Source: Chlorobi bacterium Chlorobi_1
GTDB lineage: Bacteria; Bacteroidota; Chlorobiia; Chlorobiales; Chlorobiaceae
Assembly (NCBI GenBank): GCA_900299075.1
Contig: OMIK01000104.1
Location: 1-41,166, forward strand
Direction: 5' to 3'
Length of the DNA stretch: 41,166 nt
Part shown: one piece after another, positions 28,224-37,367 of the stretch
How the letters are laid out: each line of letters opens with the position of its first letter
How positions within the stretch are numbered: the first letter of the stretch is position 1
The notes under the pieces: generated by a model
Told to the model about the DNA's origin: nothing
The model's database searches: none
What the model saw: the letters and a program-made list of their open reading frames with translations, nothing else
Made by a program: the position numbers and the translations under genes

Positions 28224-29468
28224 TCATGGATGCCCGGAACGGCAGGGCAAGGAGGGCACCAGATCCCTGATCATGGCCGAAACTTTGCCGGTGTATCCGG
28301 TCAGGTCGAAATATCGGTTAAAACATGCTGAAGCGCCCTGGCTGTAGCGCTGATAATCAGCCTCGATCGACTCGACCAGGGACGGGATCTCATCCACGCA
28401 ACCATAGATCATGCCGGAATGCTCTGCCTTCAGCACCTCCCGGTAAAACGGGATGCTGTTGACCAGGATCGGCAGGCCTGCGCGCCAATAGGCAGCTATC
28501 TTGCCGGAAGAGAGGCCCACATTGTTCATGTTGAGGGATCTCTCCGAATAATGAGACAGCCCGATCCTGCAGAACGACAGCAGTGACGCATAATCATCGG
28601 CATCAAGTGGAAGTCGGTTGATTATCAGGCGCCCTTGCCCGATATAGCCTTGCATTACCTCATCAACCTCAAACCGGCTCTCGCCGTCATAACTCTGGAA
28701 GATCATGGCCCATTCATCCGGCAACCTGCCGAGCTGGGAGACATATTCGTACAGCGGAACCGGCGGATAGAGGCCTCCGGAGTAGACGATATACTTCCGA
28801 TCGTTCCTCACATCGAGCATTGCTGCCACCCGCCTCCTGACAGGCTCCGATACATGCGCCCTGACCGGCGCATTCGGGAAATAGGCAACGTTTTTCGCGC
28901 GCTTGCCAAGCAGCTTTTCATACACCCCCAACCGAAGGGAGTCGTGGATCACCAGCAATGAGACCCGATCGAGCAAACGGCTTTCGAGCATGCTGAGCAG
29001 CAACGACTTCCACCTGCCATACTCAGGACCGTATATTTCGAGATTGTAATAGACAAGCCCTGTTCCCGAAATGCGGCTCAGCAATGAACCAATGATGAGT
29101 CCGGAGAGTCCGAAGGTCACCAGCAGGTGGGGTCGCGTCCTGAACAGAAGCCGACCGGCATATAGCGGCAAGCCGGCAAATATGTGCATGAACGGCTCTT
29201 TTCTTTTCTTGAAGACCAACGGGTAATAACACACCTCCTTGAGGCTCTCCACAAAGCGTCCATCCGGCGCGCAGGTATTCTTCACACCGACAAAAGAGCA
29301 TTTAAATCCGCTGGTTCCGGCCAGTTCATTGATAAAACGGACGACGCAGGGGGTGTTGAACAACTGGCCTGACGGATGCATGAACATCAATCGCACATCA
29401 CGCACCCCAAGAGGAAGGATTCCACCGGCATCGCCCGCCATGGCATGCCACCTGTCGCCGCCCTTCAT
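28224..29468 (-). CDS. GT-B fold glycosyltransferase-like protein
   Basis: This 414-residue protein looks like a divergent GT-B transferase. It has an N-terminal Rossmann-like half (VRLMFMHPSGQLFNTPCVVRF), a hydrophobic patch (LLVTFGLSGLIIGSLLSRISG) that may touch the membrane, and a C-terminal half with VYSGGLYPPVPLYEYV and GLSSGKIAAYWRAGLPILV where the donor would bind. The E-x7-E motif is not clear. The ATG at 29468 overlaps the Wzy-like stop codon (ATGA). Downstream, 105 bases of non-coding sequence precede the GT4 gene. Donor unknown; confidence in the glycosyltransferase role is moderate. Confidence 0.75.
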   Translation of the reverse strand: MKGGDRWHAMAGDAGGILPLGVRDVRLMFMHPSGQLFNTPCVVRFINELAGTSGFKCSFVGVKNTCAPDGRFVESLKEVCYYPLVFKKRKEPFMHIFAGLPLYAGRLLFRTRPHLLVTFGLSGLIIGSLLSRISGTGLVYYNLEIYGPEYGRWKSLLLSMLESRLLDRVSLLVIHDSLRLGVYEKLLGKRAKNVAYFPNAPVRAHVSEPVRRRVAAMLDVRNDRKYIVYSGGLYPPVPLYEYVSQLGRLPDEWAMIFQSYDGESRFEVDEVMQGYIGQGRLIINRLPLDADDYASLLSFCRIGLSHYSERSLNMNNVGLSSGKIAAYWRAGLPILVNSIPFYREVLKAEHSGMIYGCVDEIPSLVESIEADYQRYSQGASACFNRYFDLTGYTGKVSAMIRDLVPSLPCRSGHP

Positions 29469-30790
29469 TCGGCAACAGCCCGATCAAGGGCGTTGATCTC
29501 CGCGAAACAGAGCGCATAGGGCATCAGGGCGATGGTATACCATGCATCGATACCCATATGGGTCGCCATGGTCAGGATCATGAGCGCCATTGCCGCATAG
29601 CCATACTCGACCCTGTGCGCATCCAACGCCCCGTGTACCTTCCTCAACGCATGCAGGGAGCCGACAATGAACATCGCTCCGGCAGGAACGCCATAATAGA
29701 GCATGTTGGCGAGAAACATGTTGTGGGGAGTGGCCAAATAACTGTCGTACTCAATACCTCCGTAAGTGTACGTGATGATCGGCAGGAATACATCCAGCTT
29801 GTCGAACGGGACGCCGAGAAAAGGATATTTCTGAATCCCGGTGAATACAAGCTCCCATATGGCCATCCTGCCAAAACTCTCGTAATCCCTGAACTGATAG
29901 GTCTCGACCGCATACCCGCACAACAGGCCTATCACGGCAATCATGACGACCGAAAGCACAGGCTTTGTCGAAAATCCCCTGAACACGAGCAAACCGGCCA
30001 CAACGCTGATCGCGATAAATACCGATATCGTCTTGGTCGCCACCACGGCCAAGACGTTGATGAAGGCGAACAACAGCAGCCAATGCGAAAATGCATCCCG
30101 CCCGAGAGTCCACCAGGCGAAAAGGGATGCGATGAACCCCACTCCATACACATAGGCAAGGCTGTTCGCTCCACTCATGCTGAAATTGCCGAGCCGATCA
30201 TCGGCAATGAGACCCGCCAGGTTCAGATAACTCTTCCCAACTGCATAGGCTATGTTCAAGAAGGCATAAAAACCGCTTGAAACCGCCAATCCGATGAGCA
30301 CCGACAGGGTAAAATGTACATGTTCCCGACGTCCGGCGGCAAACACCTGAACCAGCGCAGCGGCGGCCAGCAACATCAACGAATAGGACAAGCCGGAGGT
30401 GTTCGCGGGCGGGTTCACGAGCTCACGGGTTATGCCGATCAGCGCCATGGCCAGCAACGAGATGAGAAAGGTCCCCCCTTGATGCAGCTTCACTCTCCAG
30501 GCTCCTGATACGAACCATAACGCAATGATCATGCCGGGGGTGAAGATCCGTGGCAGCAGGGGCATCGTCTTTTGCAGGGAGGCCTCCCATACCATGAAGG
30601 AGGCCAGAAGGGCATAGGTCAAATTGCCCGGATAGTAGCGTATCATCACGATCATGGACAGCGACATGAGCACATAGACCGCCGTCAGCCCATACACCCC
30701 GTCACCGGCATAAGCGCTCGCATAGACGAGTAAGCCCGCCAGTGCATTGAACATGATCACTATCCACACCCAACCAGTCCGCATCACCAT
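29465..30790 (-). CDS. O-antigen polymerase/ligase-like membrane protein (Wzy candidate)
   Basis: This 441-residue polytopic membrane protein has about 11-12 hydrophobic segments. A large periplasmic-type loop near residues 315-350 contains YPFLGVPFDKLDVF and ATPHNMFLANMLYYGV. The P-H-N-x3 feature before the last helices is characteristic of Wzy_C-type O-antigen ligase/polymerase proteins. In a locus with Wzx, an initiating transferase and a Wzc-like protein it is the natural candidate for repeat-unit polymerase, though sequence cannot separate polymerase from ligase. Its stop overlaps the start of the next gene by four bases. The start may be codon 1 or codon 3 (MVMRTGW). Confidence 0.82.
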   Translation of the reverse strand: MVMRTGWVWIVIMFNALAGLLVYASAYAGDGVYGLTAVYVLMSLSMIVMIRYYPGNLTYALLASFMVWEASLQKTMPLLPRIFTPGMIIALWFVSGAWRVKLHQGGTFLISLLAMALIGITRELVNPPANTSGLSYSLMLLAAAALVQVFAAGRREHVHFTLSVLIGLAVSSGFYAFLNIAYAVGKSYLNLAGLIADDRLGNFSMSGANSLAYVYGVGFIASLFAWWTLGRDAFSHWLLLFAFINVLAVVATKTISVFIAISVVAGLLVFRGFSTKPVLSVVMIAVIGLLCGYAVETYQFRDYESFGRMAIWELVFTGIQKYPFLGVPFDKLDVFLPIITYTYGGIEYDSYLATPHNMFLANMLYYGVPAGAMFIVGSLHALRKVHGALDAHRVEYGYAAMALMILTMATHMGIDAWYTIALMPYALCFAEINALDRAVAE

Positions 30791-30890
30791 GGTCTGTATC
30801 CTGTTGACTTATTCCCGAAGATCGACGCCTGTAGGACACGTGCCCCCTTCGCCCCAGCCCCCGGCATTGCCGGCATGGGCGCATCCCGCA

Positions 30891-32009
30891 TCAAGCAAGC
30901 AACCGTTTCAGTTCCGAGGCGATGTAGGTCATCTCCTCATCCTCGAGCGCCAATCCGCTCGGCAGATAGAACCCTGTCCTGTACATCCCTTCTGCTATGG
31001 GGTAGCATTCACCTTGAAACATTCCCCGCTGACGGAACACCGGCTGCTGATGCATCGGGAAAAAAAATGGACGCGTTTCCATTCCCGCCTCGTGCAACCG
31101 TTGCATGAGGCGCCGGCGCTCCTGCTCAGACTTCTGTTCCAGCAGAACACCATAAACCCAGTAGATATTGTCGGCATAATCGGTGTTCCCCGCAGGCAGC
31201 CTGAGCGCAGCGACATCCTTCAGGAGCTCGGTGTACCGTGCCCCCATCGCACGTTTGCGCCCGACGAAATAGTCGAGCCGCTCGAGTTGGGCCAACCCCA
31301 GGGCCGCCTGCATGTTCGTCATGCGGAAATTCCAGCCCAGGCGTTCGTGCACGAATCTGTTGCCTGGCTGAAAACAGAGGTTCCTGAGGCTTCTGCAAGT
31401 TTCCGCAAGATCATCGTCGTCGGTAAGAATCATCCCCCCTTCACCGGTAGTCACATGCTTGTTCGGATAAAAACTGAAGGTGCTGAGGTCGCCGAAACTG
31501 CCGCAAGGCCGCCCCTTGTAGCTCTGCCCGTGCATCTCGGCAGCATCCTCTATCACCCGCAATCCGTAACGTCTGGCGATATCAAGGACGGGATCCACAT
31601 CGACGGGCAACCCGAAAATATGCACGATCATGATGGCTTTGGTCCGTCGGCTGATCCGGGACTCTATCTGCGCCACATCCATATTCCAGGTAACCGGATC
31701 GCTGTCCACAAGAACCGGTACAGCGCCGTTCCTGACGATCTGGTTGATGCAGGAGATGATGGTGAATGTCGGCATGATCACCTCGTCACCGGCACCGATG
31801 CCAAGGGCTTCGACCGAGACATCAATCGCCGCGGTGCCGTTGCATACGGCAACGCCATGCTTCCTTCCCACACGGGCAGCGAATTTCTGCTCCAGCTCCT
31901 TCACGAACGGCCCCTCAGAAGAGATCCAGCCGCTCTCGATGCATTCGAGGAGGTATTTTTTCTCATTGCCGTCCAGTAACGGTTTGTTTACGGGAATAAA
32001 ATCGCGCAT
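30891..32009 (-). CDS. DegT-family aminotransferase resembling GDP-perosamine synthase
   Basis: This 372-residue PLP enzyme has an N terminus (IPVNKPLLDGNEKKYLLECI, ESGWISSEG) very like RfbE/Per GDP-perosamine synthases. NGTAAIDVSVEALGIGAGDEV, EDAAEMHGQSYKGRPCGSFG and the PLP lysine K184 in FYPNKHVTTGEGGM follow the canonical pattern. Gmd in the same locus makes GDP-4-keto-6-deoxymannose, the perosamine synthase substrate, so GDP-perosamine is a reasonable prediction. UDP-linked 4-keto sugars from the WbpM-like enzyme are an alternative. It is 12 bases downstream of a cupin gene; a 100-bp gap to the Wzy-like gene holds GC-rich inverted repeats without a T-run. Confidence 0.88.
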   Translation of the reverse strand: MRDFIPVNKPLLDGNEKKYLLECIESGWISSEGPFVKELEQKFAARVGRKHGVAVCNGTAAIDVSVEALGIGAGDEVIMPTFTIISCINQIVRNGAVPVLVDSDPVTWNMDVAQIESRISRRTKAIMIVHIFGLPVDVDPVLDIARRYGLRVIEDAAEMHGQSYKGRPCGSFGDLSTFSFYPNKHVTTGEGGMILTDDDDLAETCRSLRNLCFQPGNRFVHERLGWNFRMTNMQAALGLAQLERLDYFVGRKRAMGARYTELLKDVAALRLPAGNTDYADNIYWVYGVLLEQKSEQERRRLMQRLHEAGMETRPFFFPMHQQPVFRQRGMFQGECYPIAEGMYRTGFYLPSGLALEDEEMTYIASELKRLLA

Positions 32010-32021
32010 GGTTCGTCGGGG

Positions 32022-32537
32022 TTATCCTTCATCATAGCGGTCGGTCGGACCAGCCTCGTCGCCGCCTCGACTCCCTATATGGAGGGCACCGGGCGAAACC
32101 GGGCAAAAGCGTGTCTTGTCTGCCCCTCCCGCATATGGGCCCTGCTTCACCTCGACCATCTCGCTCTCCTCAAGCATCTCGAAGCCATGCCCGCCATAGG
32201 CAAGAAGAAGTACATCACCCTGGTTGAGGATGATGCTTTCTAGATAATTCCTGTCGTTATCGTAAAAATCTGCCCTCACCTTCCCGGACCTGATAAACAG
32301 CACCTCTTTGGTATACTGGACTTCACGCGGAACGGGGTTGTGCACATGGGGCTGGATGACATATCCTGCCGGATGGTGCATATAACCAAGCTGCTGTGAA
32401 TAGATATCGGGGGTGAGAAAAACCACCCCTTCATGCGTATAGCCGGCGTAGAGAACAATGGCCAGCACCAGTTCCCCCGACTTGACATAGCCGATCATCC
32501 CCTGCTCCTGCATAGCGTGCTCCTCCTCGTTATTCAT
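32022..32537 (-). CDS. Cupin-fold protein in the polysaccharide locus
   Basis: This 171-residue protein has a single beta-barrel cupin domain: YVIQPHVHNPVPREV gives the first conserved motif with its paired His, and LNQGDVLLLAYGGHGFEMLE the second. Such proteins accompany sugar biosynthesis clusters and may be sugar isomerases, binding proteins or unknown. I cannot assign a reaction. The chosen start at 32537 overlaps the upstream GT2 stop (ATGA); codon 9 is another possible start. The tail (SRGGDEAGPTDRYDEG) is polar. It is followed by the perosamine-synthase-like gene, so a role in the same aminosugar route is an inference from position. Confidence 0.78.
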   Translation of the reverse strand: MNNEEEHAMQEQGMIGYVKSGELVLAIVLYAGYTHEGVVFLTPDIYSQQLGYMHHPAGYVIQPHVHNPVPREVQYTKEVLFIRSGKVRADFYDNDRNYLESIILNQGDVLLLAYGGHGFEMLEESEMVEVKQGPYAGGADKTRFCPVSPGALHIGSRGGDEAGPTDRYDEG

Positions 32538-33574
32538 ATCTTATCGTCTGCAACCGTCACATTGAGCGCCCCCTCAGCTGCCAACCCATCCAGATAACTT
32601 GCCCGGTGGACCCAGGCCCGGACTTCGGGATCAACCCGGTACACCTCCTGATGGTAGCAGAATCCTTCGGCATAGCCGAATAGGCTCTCCTGCCGTGCCC
32701 TGTACACGCCGGGGTCCCCTCTCAATGATTCCCTGAACAGCCGCATCCGCCCCCAAAGGCGCTTAACCAATCCATATGCATCTATCATGCCGTCTGGCCA
32801 GACATCCCTTTTTTCACGCAGCAGCGTGAAGGAGTCAGAGACCCCCTGGCTGAAGCCCCTGCGCCGGAAATACCCATAGGTCATGCGGCTTCCGGTAACC
32901 TTGTGGTATACCGAGGCCCCAGGATGATAGGCGCACTTCATTCCTTTCTTTTCCACATATCTCGACACGAAGGTCTCGCCGTCTCCACGAAAGCGGATCA
33001 ATCCCGACGGCATACCGTCGGGATGGAACCCGCCGGCATCGACCAGCACCTGTTTCCGAATGGCGAAATTGCAGCCCCAGACCAGCCCGGCGGTATAGTT
33101 CCTGGGCAAGCCCGAGAATTCGATAACGCTCAGTTCGGGAATCGCCCGGTAACCATCGCTTCTCGAGCGGTTCCACATCGAGAGTATCCATTCGGGAGCC
33201 CTTTCAAGAAAAAGCGGATAGTTGTTTCCTCCGACCATAGCGACCTCGCCCTCACCAAATGCCGACTCGATGCTCTCAAGCCATGTGGAGGAGGCCAGGA
33301 TGTCGTCATCCGCAAAAACGAGGAGGTCGCCGCTGGAAGCATGCAGGCCGGCATGCCTGCCGACATGCAGACCCGGCTCCGATGCATAGAGATACGAGAG
33401 CCGGGGAAGAAGCCTTGCAAAACCGGAGACCACCTGCGGCGTATGATCTGTCGACTGGTTATCCACCACCAAGACTTCGTACGCCGAAGCGTCCATCGAC
33501 TGGTTGGCTATGGAATTCAATGTCTCGCGCAACAGGTCGGCGCGATTTCGGGTAGGGATTATGACAGAAATCAT
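32534..33574 (-). CDS. Family 2 glycosyltransferase
   Basis: This 346-residue GT-A transferase starts MISVIIPTRNRADLLRETLN (ATG at 33574), the normal GT2 N terminus. Longer readings to 33619 add a basic leader that is not expected. VDNQSTDHTPQVV, VFADDDI (Asp-x-Asp for the metal) and GCNFAIRKQVLVDAGGF are clear. The C-terminal third has HKVTGSRMTYGYFRRRGFS and other basic-aromatic stretches found in polysaccharide GT2s. It is translationally coupled to the cupin gene and lies 85 bases after the Wzx gene. Donor and acceptor unknown. Confidence 0.88.
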   Translation of the reverse strand: MISVIIPTRNRADLLRETLNSIANQSMDASAYEVLVVDNQSTDHTPQVVSGFARLLPRLSYLYASEPGLHVGRHAGLHASSGDLLVFADDDILASSTWLESIESAFGEGEVAMVGGNNYPLFLERAPEWILSMWNRSRSDGYRAIPELSVIEFSGLPRNYTAGLVWGCNFAIRKQVLVDAGGFHPDGMPSGLIRFRGDGETFVSRYVEKKGMKCAYHPGASVYHKVTGSRMTYGYFRRRGFSQGVSDSFTLLREKRDVWPDGMIDAYGLVKRLWGRMRLFRESLRGDPGVYRARQESLFGYAEGFCYHQEVYRVDPEVRAWVHRASYLDGLAAEGALNVTVADDKI

Positions 33575-33659
33575 GCGCAGTATCTTTATTCGTAACGATG
33601 CCGGGAAATGCCTCACCATGGAGCTGATTGAAGGCTCCGGGAACTCCGGATAGCTGCAG

Positions 33660-35084
33660 CTAACGTCCGCGGATAACTGCCATGGCGCTTTTTATCAGAC
33701 GATCCCGCTCAAAAAGGTAGAGCGTGGCCAATACCAGGCAGAAACCGATCGTTGAGCCGAGCACCGTCTGTTTCAGGAGGCCATCGAAAGCCCCGGCCAC
33801 ATACCTGCCGGCCCCCAGCATGCTGGCAGCACCGACGGCTGACCAGGCGAAAAGGTTGCCCAAAGTACGGAACAGGCTGATATCGAGAACCCTGGAGAAG
33901 ACAAGCAGATGCAGGAGCAGCGCACTAACCGACACTGCATATCTCGCCCACACGAAATTCCGCAAGCCGTATCGGGCACTCAAGGCATAGACCAGCAGAT
34001 ACAGCAGTAATGTCGAGGCCGGAACGATGGTTTCATATGCAGGCCTCCCCATAGCACGGTAGATTTCGCCGTTAAGTCCGGCCACCCAGGAAAAACCATG
34101 CGTCAGCCCCATGACACCGATGACGATACCGACACCCAGCCAATTCGCTCCGAAAACCAGTGCCGCCAGGTTGTCCGAGAATGCCAGAAGCATGAATGAG
34201 ACCGGAATGGCCACCACTATCAGCAAACCCAGGATGACCTGGCCGGCATGTCTGATTTTCTCATGATCGTTGTCCATACGGACGAGATAGCTGTAAAACA
34301 CCGGTGTGAGCGGACCGATCAATGTCGCGTACACCATGGTTGCGAACTGGTTCCCCGTCCTGTAGAGCCCGAGGTCGTGCCCGCCAAGATAGATGCCGAC
34401 GATCAGCGAATCGGCCCAGGAGTAGAACCATGAAAGCAATCCGGACGCCCCTACCCATATACCAAAACCCCACATCTCGTTGATAACCCTGATATCCAGC
34501 TGTAGTTTCGGGCGCCATCTGCTCATGTGCCACAGGATGATCGCCTGGGCCGTCTGGCCTGACAGGGTGCCGGCCACCAGTGCCCAATAGCCGAAGCCAT
34601 ACCATGCAAGCGGAACGGAGAGTATACCTGGAAGCGTAACGGTAGCGAATCGAACCAAAAACAGCTTCTTGAAATCCATCTCCTTCTGGAGCAATGCGTT
34701 ATGAACCGACGACAATGCCCCGAGCACTATCTGCAACACCATCACGCGCAACACGGCTGCAACGCGCCCGTCATGAAAAAAGAATATGGCGATACGGGAT
34801 GCGAACAGATGGAGTAGCACTCCGATCGCAATGGCCACGGCCATATTCACCCAGAATGCCGCATTGGCCGCATCATCGATATCATGCCTTCTCTGTATCA
34901 GCGCCTTGCCCATTCCTGCCTCCCAGAAGATCTGGGTAAAGCTGATCACCATCACCGCTGATGCCATTACCCCGTAATCCTTCGGGGTAAGCAGCCTCGC
35001 GAGCACGACAAAGACGACTGGCTGGACCGACTTGGCCGCTATTTCAGAGAAAAACGACCATTTCAGGGCATGCACAAAACGCAT
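33660..35084 (-). CDS. Wzx-type polysaccharide flippase
   Basis: This 474-residue integral membrane protein has about 12-14 helices, of the polysaccharide transporter (PST)/MOP superfamily. It should flip the completed lipid-linked repeat unit to the periplasmic side. FVVLARLLTPKDYGVMASAVMVISF (quoted in part), QALIQRR-like and LLQKEMDFKKLF loops are typical of the family N-terminal half. The C-terminal half carries further helices to about residue 460. It lies between the WbpM-like gene (23 bases upstream) and a GT2 gene. With the Wzy-like protein it defines a Wzx/Wzy-dependent locus rather than an ABC-transporter one. Confidence 0.93.
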   Translation of the reverse strand: MRFVHALKWSFFSEIAAKSVQPVVFVVLARLLTPKDYGVMASAVMVISFTQIFWEAGMGKALIQRRHDIDDAANAAFWVNMAVAIAIGVLLHLFASRIAIFFFHDGRVAAVLRVMVLQIVLGALSSVHNALLQKEMDFKKLFLVRFATVTLPGILSVPLAWYGFGYWALVAGTLSGQTAQAIILWHMSRWRPKLQLDIRVINEMWGFGIWVGASGLLSWFYSWADSLIVGIYLGGHDLGLYRTGNQFATMVYATLIGPLTPVFYSYLVRMDNDHEKIRHAGQVILGLLIVVAIPVSFMLLAFSDNLAALVFGANWLGVGIVIGVMGLTHGFSWVAGLNGEIYRAMGRPAYETIVPASTLLLYLLVYALSARYGLRNFVWARYAVSVSALLLHLLVFSRVLDISLFRTLGNLFAWSAVGAASMLGAGRYVAGAFDGLLKQTVLGSTIGFCLVLATLYLFERDRLIKSAMAVIRGR

Positions 35085-35107
35085 GGCGGCACCTTACTTG
35101 GATGATT

Positions 35108-37270
35108 TCACGCCCATCGCGGGAAAAGCTTTTCATGACCATTCGCGGCAGCGGTGCCGCGTTGCTTTTTCGTGCCGGCTTCACTGGGCAATGCATCGCC
35201 GCAGGGCACGTCGCCGTTCTGCTGCGTGTGCATCATACCAGGGCGGAGCGGCTCCGAATCCGCGGATTGCAGGGAATTCGGCTTCGACAGGACATTCGCC
35301 TGTTTGCCGGATACGGAACAGCACCCCTCCTCCATCAGGAACAGGTCGGCGGTCGTGCCTTCAGGATGATAGCCGCCGATCACGACGGCCAGCAGTTGCT
35401 GCAAGCCCCCGATATCGTTCATCCGGATGGCTTGCGACATCGTGGCAAGATGCCCAGTCAGTTCATCGAGCCCAGTGAACGCTTCCCGAGCCTTGAATAT
35501 CCTCTGGTGGGTTGTCGGTTCTGCATGGTCGCCTATCAACAGCTCCTCATAGAGCTTTTCGCCTGGCCGCAGGCCCGTGATCCGGATCTCGATATCCCCC
35601 TCAGGATGGGCAACATCCTTTACGGTCAGCCCAGAGAGCTCGACCATCCTGCGGGCAAGGTCGGCTATTCTGACAGGCTCGCCCATATCCAGCAGGAACA
35701 CCTCGCCTCCGTGCCCCATAGCGCCGGCCTGAACCACGAGCATGGCCGCTTCGGGAATGGTCATAAAATACCGGCAGACCTCTTCATGCGTAATAGTGAG
35801 CGGGCCACCGGCCTTGATCTGCTGCCTGAACAGCGGCACCACCGAACCACTGGATCCGAGCACATTGCCGAACCTGACTATGGAAAAACAGGTCGAGTGG
35901 CCACCGGTAGCGGCATATGCCTGGAACAACAGTTCGCAGAAGCGCTTGCTTGCCCCCATGACATTAGTTGGGCGTACCGCCTTGTCGGTGCTGATCAGTA
36001 CGACCTTCCCCACCTCATACCGCAATGCAGCAAGGACGATGTTCAGCGTCCCGAACACATTGTTGCGAACCCCTTCCACCGGATTGTATTCCACCATCGG
36101 GACATGCTTGTAGGCTGCGGCATGATAAATTACCGAGGGCTTGAACACCCTGCATATTTCATCAATGCGAAGCGGCTCGCTGACATCGCAGAGAAACGGC
36201 AGGATCCGGATAGCGGCACCTGAACGCAATATCCTGGTCTCAAGCTCTCCATAGATTCTGTAGAGATTGAACTCGGTGTTGTCTATCAGCAGGATTTTGG
36301 ACGGCCGGGCAGAAATGAGTTGCCGGCAAAGTTCGCTTCCTATACTGCCCCCGGCTCCGGTCACGGCAATGACTCGACCGCCGAGGCTCTGTTCGATCAG
36401 CTCGTGATCGACAGGAACCTCTTCCCGGCCAAGCAGCTCCTCTATCCCGATCTCCCTGATATTGGATATAGTGACCTTGCCATCGGCTATTTCATCGATA
36501 CCGGGCAAGGTCTTGATGGAGACCGGATATTCCTGAAACTTCCGGGCGATCCTGTTGCGACAGGACCTGCTGGCCGACGGCATGGCGATCAGCACACTTG
36601 TCACACCGAGTTCCCGGATGATCGATTCGGCATTTGAAGGCTCGAATACCGGCAGCCCGTCGATGGTCCGGCCATGGAGCCCAGGATCATCGTCGAAATA
36701 ACCTGTCACGTCGAAACGTCTGTGCTGCTGGAGGACACCCGCAATCTCCGTCCCTGCCTTGCCCGCCCCGTAGACGATAATCCGGCTGGCTACGTCCCTG
36801 CTCTTCCCGGCTCTGGAGTACCCATCGTCCCACAACCTGAGGAGTGCGCGGCTGCCGCCTGTCATCATCAGCAACATCATCGGTTGCATGAAAGCGAACG
36901 AACGTGGAAGCCCGGGAATATCAAGGAGCCTGACAATTGGCAGGAAGGCCATGCCGTAAAGCAATCCCGCAGCACTCATCCGGACGAAGGTCCTGCTGCC
37001 GCTGTACCTCAGGACCGCCCGATAGATGCCGGTCCAGGCGAAAACCGCCGCCATCACCGCAGGAGAAAAAAGGTAAAGGTACCAGATCCGCTCCCTAAAA
37101 TCGAAAAAGAGGTCAGTGCTGAAAAGAATGGCAAGTCGCACCGTAACAATAGCCGCAAAGAGGTCAAATAACAGGGCAACCGCCCTTTTTGAGGCCGAGG
37201 GAAGAGAAAACAGCCGCTGGCGTACCATGGACGCCATGCCGGCGATTTGGCTGATGATCTGGGCAGGCAT
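35108..37270 (-). CDS. WbpM/CapD-type nucleotide-sugar 4,6-dehydratase, membrane-anchored
   Basis: The enzyme likely makes a UDP-4-keto-6-deoxy-HexNAc. The 720-residue protein has four N-terminal membrane helices (to about residue 140), a first Rossmann domain (YGAGKAGTEIAGVL), and a second, catalytic one (TGAGGSIGSELCRQL). It has the altered STDKAVRPTNVMGASKR active site where Met replaces the usual Tyr, as in WbpM and PglF. FVRFGNVLGSSGSVVP-like and GLRPGEKLYEELL motifs follow. The start at 37270 has AAAAGGAG ten bases upstream; ATG at 37297 lacks one. After the domain ends near GGYHPE the protein continues for roughly 80 polar residues without resemblance to the family. Confidence 0.92.
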   Translation of the reverse strand: MPAQIISQIAGMASMVRQRLFSLPSASKRAVALLFDLFAAIVTVRLAILFSTDLFFDFRERIWYLYLFSPAVMAAVFAWTGIYRAVLRYSGSRTFVRMSAAGLLYGMAFLPIVRLLDIPGLPRSFAFMQPMMLLMMTGGSRALLRLWDDGYSRAGKSRDVASRIIVYGAGKAGTEIAGVLQQHRRFDVTGYFDDDPGLHGRTIDGLPVFEPSNAESIIRELGVTSVLIAMPSASRSCRNRIARKFQEYPVSIKTLPGIDEIADGKVTISNIREIGIEELLGREEVPVDHELIEQSLGGRVIAVTGAGGSIGSELCRQLISARPSKILLIDNTEFNLYRIYGELETRILRSGAAIRILPFLCDVSEPLRIDEICRVFKPSVIYHAAAYKHVPMVEYNPVEGVRNNVFGTLNIVLAALRYEVGKVVLISTDKAVRPTNVMGASKRFCELLFQAYAATGGHSTCFSIVRFGNVLGSSGSVVPLFRQQIKAGGPLTITHEEVCRYFMTIPEAAMLVVQAGAMGHGGEVFLLDMGEPVRIADLARRMVELSGLTVKDVAHPEGDIEIRITGLRPGEKLYEELLIGDHAEPTTHQRIFKAREAFTGLDELTGHLATMSQAIRMNDIGGLQQLLAVVIGGYHPEGTTADLFLMEEGCCSVSGKQANVLSKPNSLQSADSEPLRPGMMHTQQNGDVPCGDALPSEAGTKKQRGTAAANGHEKLFPRWA

Positions 37271-37367
37271 GCAGTCAGTGCTCCTTTTCTGGAACATCGG
37301 TTATCGTTTTCCGCGATGGGGGGCGAGAGCGTCACGTTGGCCGGGGAGAGGGTAAGCGGCGATATCT

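Noticed and set aside
30791-30890. GC-rich inverted repeats (CCGGCA...TGCCGG) as a terminator after the perosamine-synthase-like gene
   Set aside because: No T-run follows on the minus strand and the downstream gene is part of the same locus.
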